From CAXDRM01 sp963991775 (GTDB taxonomy: Bacteria; Pseudomonadota; Alphaproteobacteria; Rickettsiales; JABIRX01): a stretch of DNA of 29,793 nt. The DNA lies in contig CAXDRM010000007.1 of the NCBI GenBank assembly GCA_963991775.1, positions 1 to 29,793 of the forward strand, given 5' to 3'. Positions 23,515 to 29,793 of the stretch are shown here, piece after piece (the first letter of the stretch is position 1; each line of letters starts with the position of its first letter). Under the pieces are notes generated by a model that worked only from the letters and a program-made list of their open reading frames with translations, made no database searches and had not been told where the DNA came from. The translations under genes were made by a program, and so were the position numbers.

Positions 23515-23636
23515 GATTTGGTGTAGAAGGTGGCGGTTGGGAATATCCTGCTTTCTTAGCAGCAGCTGGTCTTGCTCAAGCTTTACTTGGCAAAGGTGCT
23601 TTAGCTGTTAGAACTAAGTTCTGGTGGCTATAGTAT
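23515..23636 (+). pseudogene. DoxX-like gene remnant
   Basis: The frame reads RFGVEGGGWEYPAFLAAAGL, then AQALLGKGALAVR, then stops. The GGGWEYP followed by a hydrophobic stretch ending LLGKGALAV is the C-terminal pattern of DoxX-family membrane proteins. Everything upstream is missing: the frame meets stops at the edge of repeat copy A. It points away from the LysR remnant, the usual orientation of a LysR regulator and its target. The remnant is short, so the family call is tentative. Confidence 0.45.
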
Positions 23637-23704
23637 CGAATCAACATATTGTGCTACCGGATAAAAATACTTAATAATATTATTTTTGTTTCTCAAAATA
23701 ACAC

Positions 23705-23914
23705 CCAACCGGTTGGTGTAGTTCGATCCATTCGACAAGCTCAGGAGAACTAAGCTCACTAACCTCCACTTCGGTCACTGAGCCTGCCGAAGTGGCCGAA
23801 CCACAAGGTTGGTTATAAATTTGGAAGTTTTAAACCGGCCCATTCGGCCATTGCTACGCTAAAGCTTGCAAGCTCAGGGACCGGACTACTACATATTAAA
23901 ATGTCCGGCAGCAT
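23705..23914 (+). repeat. Modular palindromic repeat, copy 2
   Basis: It begins with the perfect palindrome CCAACCGGTTGG (23705-23716). A cassette follows containing CCACTTCGG, a loop and CCGAAGTGG as a 9-bp stem around TCACTGAGCCTG. Next come AACCACAAGGTTGGTTATAA and AAACCGGCCCATTCGG, and the end is a hairpin CCGGAC...GTCCGG. The outer parts match the reverse complement of 18214-18488. It is markedly richer in G+C than the flanks. Confidence 0.65.
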
Positions 23915-23972
23915 GGGTATAGTCACTTTATTTGATAGACCTATACCATTACAAATTCTTAATCTAACAGTA

Positions 23973-24001
23973 TTGTTGCAGAGTTAAAAATATGTTATGT
24001 T
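23973..24001 (+). promoter_or_regulatory. Possible promoter of the efflux operon
   Basis: TTGTTG (23973-23978) and TATGTT (23996-24001) have a 17-base spacer and lie 25 bases before the adaptor ATG. It is a modest match. Confidence 0.4.
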
Positions 24002-24025
24002 ACAAGTTAACCAACCTTCTTAGTG

Positions 24026-25072
24026 ATGAAATCAGGAATTTTCTCTAGCGTTACTTTAATATTTTTGCTCTTGGCAAAATTTGCTGTGGCGCAAGCACCA
24101 AATAACAAACCCGCACCTAATGTTCCGGTAATTAAAGCACAACAAATTTTGCTTCATGATGAAATTGAAGCTTTGGGTACAGGACGTGCCAATGAATCAA
24201 TCTATATTTCAGCTAATATAACTGAAAAAATTAGCAAAATTAATTTTACTGATAATCAACAAGTAACCGTAGGTGATATTATTGTCGAACTTGATCATCA
24301 AGCTGAACTTGCCGAAAAACAAGCAGAAGAATTGCGCCTTAAAGAACATCAACGTGAATTACAACGCCTTAAAAGATTGCTCAAAAAACAAGCAATCAAT
24401 GAAAGACAATATGATGAAAGAAAAACTTTAGTAGCAATCAGCAAAGCTAATCTAGCCAGAATTGAAGCACAAATTGCTGATCATATTATCACCGCACCAT
24501 TTTCTGGCGTATTGGGCTTACGTAATATTAGTCTGGGTAGCTTAATTGATTCTGGCGATATTATTACCAGCCTTGATGATATTGAAACATTAAAAATTGA
24601 TTTTACCGTGCCGGCACTTTATCTACCCAAATTACAAGCTGGTACTAAAATTGCAACCAGCTCTGAGATTTTTCCTGGTGAAACATTTAACGGCGAAATT
24701 GCCTATATTGATTCACGAGTAAGCCCAGAAAATCGCTCCATCATGTTAAGAGCAATTATTGATAATAGTGAGCAAACATTAAAACCTGGCTTGCTGATGA
24801 ATATCACACTTTTTGTTAATGAGCGTGAAACGCTAATTTTACCTGAAGAAACTTTAACCCAAACTGCTAAACAACATTTTGTACTGGCTGTTAATAGTGA
24901 AAATATTGTCGAGAAAATTCCGGTCACAATCGGCAGCAGACAAAATGGTATGGTCGAAATTATTGCAGGAATTGATAATGAAACCTTAGTAATTTATCGT
25001 GGTCTAAATCGTATTTTTCCTGGCCAAAAGGTTGCTATTTCTGAGATAAAAGAATTGGCATATAAGCCATAG
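24026..25072 (+). CDS. RND efflux periplasmic adaptor (HlyD/AcrA family)
   Basis: The adaptor bridges the inner-membrane pump and the outer-membrane channel. It starts with a Sec signal (MKSGIFSSVTLIFLLLAKFA, cleavage after AVA). There is no lipobox cysteine, so it is not a lipoprotein. The first lipoyl half-motif (YISANITEKISKINFTDNQQ, then VGDIIVELD) leads into a helical hairpin rich in charged residues (about 78-145), the second lipoyl half (ITAPFSGVLGLRNISLGSLI) and the barrel and membrane-proximal domains. At 348 residues it is of usual length. I use the ATG; a GTG one codon earlier is also possible. The pump gene follows eight bases after the stop. Confidence 0.93.
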   Translation: MKSGIFSSVTLIFLLLAKFAVAQAPNNKPAPNVPVIKAQQILLHDEIEALGTGRANESIYISANITEKISKINFTDNQQVTVGDIIVELDHQAELAEKQAEELRLKEHQRELQRLKRLLKKQAINERQYDERKTLVAISKANLARIEAQIADHIITAPFSGVLGLRNISLGSLIDSGDIITSLDDIETLKIDFTVPALYLPKLQAGTKIATSSEIFPGETFNGEIAYIDSRVSPENRSIMLRAIIDNSEQTLKPGLLMNITLFVNERETLILPEETLTQTAKQHFVLAVNSENIVEKIPVTIGSRQNGMVEIIAGIDNETLVIYRGLNRIFPGQKVAISEIKELAYKP

Positions 25073-25079
25073 GTGTTAA

Positions 25080-28000
25080 ATGTTCATTTCAGAGATCTCC
25101 GTAAAACGTCCCGTCTTTGCTGCAGTAATTAGCTTACTTTTAGTTACTTTTGGTATTGTCTCATTTTCTAAAATTCCCTTACGTGAATATCCTGATATTG
25201 ATCCACCAATTGTTTCAATCGACACTATTTATGAAGGAGCCTCAGCTAACATTGTTGAGACCAGAGTTACCGAATTAATTGAAGAACGTATTGCTGGAGT
25301 TGAAGGCATTAGAACCATTAATTCTGTTAGCTCAGATGGCCGTTCACGTATTACTATCGAATTTAATATTGCACGCGATATTGAAGCGGCGGCTAATGAC
25401 ATTCGTGACCGAGTTTCTAGCATTACCGATAATCTGCCTGAAGAAGCTGACCCGCCTGAAGTAGAAAAAGCTAATTCAGATGATGATGTAATTCTTTGGC
25501 TTAATTTAACCGGTGGCGAGATGAGTGTTATGGAGCTAACCGATTATGCTAGACGTAATCTTACTGATCGTTTCTCTGCACTTGATGGCGTAGCCAGGGT
25601 TAGAGTTGGTGGCGCAAAAGATAAAGCTTTGCGTGTCTGGTTAGACCGCAAAAAAATGGCTGCAAGAAATATTACCGCAAATGACGTAGAAGCAGCTTTA
25701 CGTGCTGAAAATATCGAACTACCCGCAGGCCAATTAAAATCTTTACAACGTGATTTTGTGCTGCGCATGAAAAGAAATTATCAAACTGCAGCAGATTTTC
25801 AAAATCTCGTATTACGTAAAGCTGAGAATGGTTATCTCACCAGATTAAAAGATATTGCTATTGTCGAAATTGCACCAGAAGAAGAGCGCGGTTTCTTTAG
25901 AGGTAATGGCGTAGCGATGGTAGGTATTGGTATTATCAAACAATCGACTGCCAATACTTTAGATGTTGCAAAGCTTGCCAAGCAAGAGATGGAAAAAATC
26001 AACGAAACTTTACCCGAACATATGGTGATTGAGCGTAGTTATGATACCTCTGTCTTTATTAATAGCGCCATAAATGAAGTATATAAAACTTTGGGGATTA
26101 CCGTCATTTTAGTTATTTTGGTAATCTATCTCTTCTTAGGAAATTTACGCGCCACTATCATTCCGGCACTAACTGTACCGGTTTCTTTAATTGCCAGTTT
26201 TATTGTACTTTATGCTCTGGGTTTTACAGTTAATTTACTTACCCTACTTGCTCTAGTTTTAGCGATTGGTTTAGTAGTTGATGATACAATTGTAGTTCTT
26301 GAAAATATTTATCGCCGTATTGAAGCAGGTGAAAAAAGAATCGTTGCGGCCTATCTTGGCTCTAAACAAGTTGGCTTTGCCGTAATTGCGACCACTATGG
26401 TTCTGGTTGCAGTATTTTTACCAATTAGTTTTTTAGATGGTGATGTGGGCCGCTTATTTAGTGAGTTTGCGGTGGCTATGGCTGTAGGTGTAATTTTTTC
26501 GAGTATTGTGTCACTCTCATTATCACCAATGCTTGCTAGTAAAATTTTAGATAAGCGGGGCAGCCATAATAAATTAACTTGTGCTATTGATAGTTTTTTC
26601 CAAAAATTGCAAAAATTCTACACCGCAACTCTTAGTAAAATTCTTGATCGCCCTGCTTTTATTGTGGCAATTTTAGGAATAATTATAGTAAGCATCTTCA
26701 TGCTCTTCAAAAAAATTCCTGCTGAATTTACACCAAAAGAAGATCGTGGTGTTATATTTTTAATTGTCAGTGCACCAGAAGGATCATCAGATAGCTATAC
26801 CACCGAATATATGAATGAAATTGAAAAACGCTTAATGCCTTTTGTTGAATCTAAAGAGTTTCATCGTTTACTGATTAGAACCCCACGTTCACTTGGTGCT
26901 ACAACTTCTTATAATGGTGGTATTGGCATTATTGTTTTAAATGATTGGAATGCACGTAAACCAGTATGGCATTATGTTAGCGAAATCCGCAAATTAACCA
27001 GCGATCTAATTGGGGTTAGAGTTTTTCCGGTAGTAAGACAGGCTTTTGGCGGTGGTACTAATAAGCCTGTACAATTTGTGCTAGGTGGTTCTTCTTATGC
27101 AGAATTAGCCAAGTGGCGTGATATTGTTTTAGCTGAGGCCAGAAAAAATGAAAATATTGTTGGTCTTGATGATGATTATAAAGAAACTAAACCACAAATT
27201 GAAATAGCCGTTAAGCAAGATCGTGCTGCCGAATTAGGCGTAACAGTTGAAAATATTAATCGCACTTTAGAAACCATGTTAGGTGGTAGAAGAGTTACTA
27301 CCTATTTAGAGCGCGGCGAAGAATATGATGTGTTAATTGAAGGTCTGCGTAGCCAGAATCAAGAACCACATAATCTAAAAAATATTTATGTACGTTCTGA
27401 TCTTACCTCAGACTTAATACCTCTTGCTAATTTAATTGCCCTTGAAGAATTTGCTGCCCCTGAAAGCTTAAACCGCTATAATCGTTTGCGCTCCATTACT
27501 TTAGAAGGAAATTTAAAAACTGGTTATAATTTAGGTGATGCGCTGCTTTATCTTGAAAATATTGTAAAAGAAAAATTACCAGATGGAGCCTCTATTGATT
27601 ATAAAGGCGAATCACTTGATTATATTGAATCGGGCAAATCAATCTACTTCACCTTTTTAATGGCTTTGATTGTGGTGTTCTTGGTGATGTCTGCCCAGTT
27701 TGAATCTTTTATACATCCTTTCATAATTATGCTTACTGTACCGCTGGCAATAATTGGTGCTTTGCTTGGGCTGTTTCTCTTTGGCCAAAGTTTGAATATT
27801 TATAGTCAGATAGGTTTAATTATGCTGATTGGTCTGGCCACTAAAAATGGTATTTTAATTGTCGAATTTATTAATCAAACTCGTGATTCTGGTGTGGAAT
27901 TTCGTAAGGCCATTTTAGAAGCTACTGCGCAGAGATTACGTCCGATTGTAATGACCTCACTTACTACAATTATGGGTGCAATTCCACTTATCTTATCTTT

Positions 28001-28187
28001 TGGTGCCGGAGCTGAAACTAGGTATGTGATGGGTATTGTAATTTTTTCTGGTGTGTTAGTTTCAGCATTTTTTACTATTTATGTAGTGCCAGTAATGTAT
28101 CAATTATTAGCGCGTAATACCAGACCACCAAATGCAGAAGCACAAAGATTAGCAAAAGAATTAGAGGCTAATGATGCAAAGATTTAA
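25080..28187 (+). CDS. RND efflux pump, HAE-1 type
   Basis: A proton-driven inner-membrane drug or solute exporter of 1035 residues. The twelve-helix, two-large-loop layout is seen, starting FISEISVKRPVFAAVISLLL. The proton-relay aspartates are D401 and D402 in GLVVDDTIVVLENIYRR, with the partner lysine in GLATKNGILIVEF. The first porter loop (YPDIDPPIVSI, ERIAGVEGI) and the G-rich second repeat (GGTNKPVQFVLGG) are typical of the AcrB/MdtB/MexB group. No premature stops are present. Substrate range cannot be read from the sequence. The gene overlaps the outer-membrane gene by 17 bases. Confidence 0.96.
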   Translation: MFISEISVKRPVFAAVISLLLVTFGIVSFSKIPLREYPDIDPPIVSIDTIYEGASANIVETRVTELIEERIAGVEGIRTINSVSSDGRSRITIEFNIARDIEAAANDIRDRVSSITDNLPEEADPPEVEKANSDDDVILWLNLTGGEMSVMELTDYARRNLTDRFSALDGVARVRVGGAKDKALRVWLDRKKMAARNITANDVEAALRAENIELPAGQLKSLQRDFVLRMKRNYQTAADFQNLVLRKAENGYLTRLKDIAIVEIAPEEERGFFRGNGVAMVGIGIIKQSTANTLDVAKLAKQEMEKINETLPEHMVIERSYDTSVFINSAINEVYKTLGITVILVILVIYLFLGNLRATIIPALTVPVSLIASFIVLYALGFTVNLLTLLALVLAIGLVVDDTIVVLENIYRRIEAGEKRIVAAYLGSKQVGFAVIATTMVLVAVFLPISFLDGDVGRLFSEFAVAMAVGVIFSSIVSLSLSPMLASKILDKRGSHNKLTCAIDSFFQKLQKFYTATLSKILDRPAFIVAILGIIIVSIFMLFKKIPAEFTPKEDRGVIFLIVSAPEGSSDSYTTEYMNEIEKRLMPFVESKEFHRLLIRTPRSLGATTSYNGGIGIIVLNDWNARKPVWHYVSEIRKLTSDLIGVRVFPVVRQAFGGGTNKPVQFVLGGSSYAELAKWRDIVLAEARKNENIVGLDDDYKETKPQIEIAVKQDRAAELGVTVENINRTLETMLGGRRVTTYLERGEEYDVLIEGLRSQNQEPHNLKNIYVRSDLTSDLIPLANLIALEEFAAPESLNRYNRLRSITLEGNLKTGYNLGDALLYLENIVKEKLPDGASIDYKGESLDYIESGKSIYFTFLMALIVVFLVMSAQFESFIHPFIIMLTVPLAIIGALLGLFLFGQSLNIYSQIGLIMLIGLATKNGILIVEFINQTRDSGVEFRKAILEATAQRLRPIVMTSLTTIMGAIPLILSFGAGAETRYVMGIVIFSGVLVSAFFTIYVVPVMYQLLARNTRPPNAEAQRLAKELEANDAKI

Positions 28188-29640
28188 ATATTTTTTTCTA
28201 TTTAAAAAGCTTACATTCCGGTCACTGAGCCTGCCGAAGTGTCCGAACTGTAAGGCTAGTAGTCCAAACTATATATTGCTGTTTGTTACTTTTCTACTGA
28301 GTGCTTGTAATTTTGCGCCCAAACAGCACACCCCTGATCTTAAAGTAACTGGCAAATGGGCCAGCATTAATGAATATGTTACTAATGAAATTTTAATTGA
28401 TAAATGGTGGGAAAGCTTTGCCGATCCACAATTAAATTTACTAGTCGAACAAGCGGCCTTAAATAATTATGATGTTAAAATTGCCTTAGAAAATATTCGT
28501 CTGTCGCGCGTAGAAAAAAATATTGCAACTGCTGCCTTACTTCCTGAAATTGAATATAATGCCAGTGCGACTAAAGTTAATACTAGTGGCAATGCAGCTT
28601 TTTTACGCGGGCAAGAACGTAAAGATTATGAATCAGCTTTTGATGCAAGTTGGGAGTTAGATTTATGGGGTGGCATTAGAAATAGGCGTAGTTCAGCTAA
28701 AAACCAACTACTCGCAGATATTCAAGAAAAACGCGCTGTGACTCTTTCGGTAATTGCTGAGACAGTGCGTAATTATATTGAGTTACGCGGTTATCAAAAG
28801 CAGCAAAAAATTATTAAGCGTAATATTGAGCTACTTGATAAAACTATGCGTCTTACTAAAATTCAGCAAGAAGCAGGAATTGCTAGCAGCTTTGATGTGG
28901 CCCGCATTAAATCAGAAAAAGAAATTATTGAAGCAACTGAACCGGCAGTTAAAGCTGCTATCTACACTGCCAAATATCGGCTTAGTTTGTTGCTTGGTAA
29001 AAAACCTGATACGCTAGATGAACTTTTAACTGAGCAAACTGCTTTACCAGAAATGATCGATCCGATTCCAGTCGGACTGCCTGCTACTTTACTACAAAGA
29101 AGGCCAGATATTTTGCAGGCTGAATATTTACTAAGAAGTGAAAATAAAGAAATTGGTGCTGCCATTGCTGATTTTTTTCCGAGCTTCTCTTTAACTGGTA
29201 GTGCTGGAAATACTGCACTGCGTTATTCTGATTTATTTCATTCTTCTAGTGCTAATTGGAATTATGGGGCTGCAATTAATCTACCAATTTTCCAAGGTGG
29301 TGCTTTAGTAAATGCTTTTAAACAAGCAAAAATTGATAAAAATATTGCTGTGTTAAATTATGAAAAAACTGTAGTTACTGCACTAAGTGAGGTTGAAACA
29401 AACTTAGTAAATTATGCACAAGAAGTTTTAACTTATAAACGTTTGCTTGCAGCTGAAAAAAATAGCGAGCGCTTAGTAGATATTGCCAGAGAACGCTATA
29501 AAGCAGGTTATGATGCCTTGCTTGATGTGATTGCCGCTGAACGTAATTTAATTGATATTCGTAACTCACTAATCGCCAGCGAAATTCAATATCTGACTAA
29601 TTTGGTGGCGCTATATAAATCTCTCGGCGGCGGAGTTTAA
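28171..29640 (+). CDS. RND efflux outer-membrane lipoprotein (NodT/OprM family)
   Basis: The third part of the efflux system forms a trimeric outer-membrane channel. At 489 residues it has the two repeated TolC-type coiled-coil and strand segments. Motifs include WWESFADPQLNLLVEQAALN, FDASWELDLWGGIRNRR, LLQRRPDILQAEYLLR and LNYEKTVVTALSEVETNLV. The lipobox is LLSAC with C46. The signal peptide is unusually long: the basic start MMQRFKYFFLFKK is separated from the hydrophobic core YILLFVTFLLSA by residues 14-33, encoded by a copy of the dispersed palindrome. The start overlaps the pump gene by 17 bases and so is translationally coupled. Confidence 0.95.
   Translation: MMQRFKYFFLFKKLTFRSLSLPKCPNCKASSPNYILLFVTFLLSACNFAPKQHTPDLKVTGKWASINEYVTNEILIDKWWESFADPQLNLLVEQAALNNYDVKIALENIRLSRVEKNIATAALLPEIEYNASATKVNTSGNAAFLRGQERKDYESAFDASWELDLWGGIRNRRSSAKNQLLADIQEKRAVTLSVIAETVRNYIELRGYQKQQKIIKRNIELLDKTMRLTKIQQEAGIASSFDVARIKSEKEIIEATEPAVKAAIYTAKYRLSLLLGKKPDTLDELLTEQTALPEMIDPIPVGLPATLLQRRPDILQAEYLLRSENKEIGAAIADFFPSFSLTGSAGNTALRYSDLFHSSSANWNYGAAINLPIFQGGALVNAFKQAKIDKNIAVLNYEKTVVTALSEVETNLVNYAQEVLTYKRLLAAEKNSERLVDIARERYKAGYDALLDVIAAERNLIDIRNSLIASEIQYLTNLVALYKSLGGGV
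28213..28269 (+). repeat. Palindromic repeat inserted in frame in the lipoprotein signal peptide
   Basis: The 23 bp at 28219-28241 are identical to 23772-23794, and the flanking CCGAAC and AAGG blocks also match. The piece encodes roughly residues T15-N33 of the outer-membrane lipoprotein (57 bp, a multiple of three). It lies between the n-region and the h-region of the signal. Confidence 0.75.
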
Positions 29641-29659
29641 TACCAAATCTCAGTTTTGT

Positions 29660-29793
29660 TTATAGTTTTGTTAAGAGTCAAAAAGCGAAATATTTTTGTT
29701 AAAAAATTTGAGGCAAATAGCCGTAGCTATTTGCGAAGGTTTTTTAGCAAGAAAGACAAGCTTTTTGCCTTAACCCATAGGGCAGCTAGTAAA
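29660..29793. repeat. Structured dispersed repeat, copy B (runs to the window edge)
   Basis: The 103-bp core, 29671-29773, has the same terminal inverted repeats as copy A. The internal hairpin GCAAATAGC-CGTA-GCTATTTGC (29713-29734) is perfect and is followed by a T-run (29740-29745). It starts about 20-30 bases after the stop of the efflux lipoprotein gene and could act as its terminator. The flanking match to copy A continues to the last base of the window. Confidence 0.75.

Larger units (their letters stand above)
23332..24022. other. Spacer before the efflux operon: repeats and a gene remnant
   Basis: No complete gene is seen in 691 bases. In order it holds a 103-bp structured repeat, a DoxX-like remnant, a modular palindrome and a hairpin with arms GGTATAG (23916-23922) and CTATACC (23940-23946). 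The likely operon promoter comes last. Each main part is listed separately. Confidence 0.7.

Noticed and set aside
29375..29569. Minus-strand open frame inside the efflux lipoprotein gene
   Set aside because: It is a shadow of a well-conserved coding sequence.
23383..29773. Composite transposon made of two direct repeats around the efflux operon
   Set aside because: The repeats encode nothing and no transposase is in between; the operon is a normal chromosomal type. Recombination between copies remains possible.

Overview
The window is AT-rich and holds about 30 genes, mostly housekeeping genes of alphaproteobacterial type: HdaA-like DnaA regulator, alphaproteobacterial SerC, KDO transferase, and small prepilin-like proteins. 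Intergenic regions are full of palindromic repeats. An ankyrin-repeat protein, a DUF1640-like coiled-coil membrane protein, sparse Shine-Dalgarno sequences, decayed genes and a repeat inserted in frame in a coding sequence together suggest a host-associated Alphaproteobacterium of Rickettsiales or Holosporales type. This placement is inferred from gene content only. The lineage keeps serine, purine, lipoate and sulfur amino acid genes and an LPS core gene, so it is not among the most reduced members.

Layout. 1-2271 (minus strand): the start of polA, a repeat-filled spacer with a 96-nt hairpin, and pepF. 2389-3293: an unknown protein whose tail is out of frame at a poly-A run. 3379-5460: serC-lipA. 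5444-6600 (minus): a small coiled-coil membrane protein and a class IV aminotransferase. 6703-7955: sodB facing hdaA-like. 8022-10099: M23 peptidase and prepilin-like gene, followed by a 178-bp MITE-like palindrome (10116-10293). 10303-13422: DOT1-like methyltransferase divergent from ruvC, then a MetC-type lyase and exonuclease III. 13428-15382 (minus): DUF374 acyltransferase and waaA. 15456-17005: purE-purK. 17012-17947 (minus): ankyrin protein. 18005-18669: a repeat cluster. 18670-21342 (minus): rpmB, and an apparent operon of prepilin-like, YHYH-domain and membrane/coiled-coil proteins. 21384-23001: small secreted protein, recR and a carboxylesterase. 22969-23640: remnants of a LysR regulator and a DoxX-like gene facing away from each other across a repeat, which looks like a deletion scar. 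24026-29640: a complete RND tripartite efflux operon (adaptor, pump, outer-membrane lipoprotein). The window ends in a second copy of the repeat at the scar.

The most unusual content is in the repeats. (1) A 103-bp structured element is present twice at exactly equal length, with compensatory base changes in an internal stem; the copies flank the efflux operon as direct repeats. (2) A modular palindromic family has conserved ends and variable inserts. One piece of it lies in frame inside the signal peptide of the efflux outer-membrane lipoprotein, comparable to the palindromic elements known within Rickettsia genes. (3) A MITE-like palindrome has 28-bp near-perfect terminal inverted repeats. 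No transposase, CRISPR array, tRNA or rRNA was seen.
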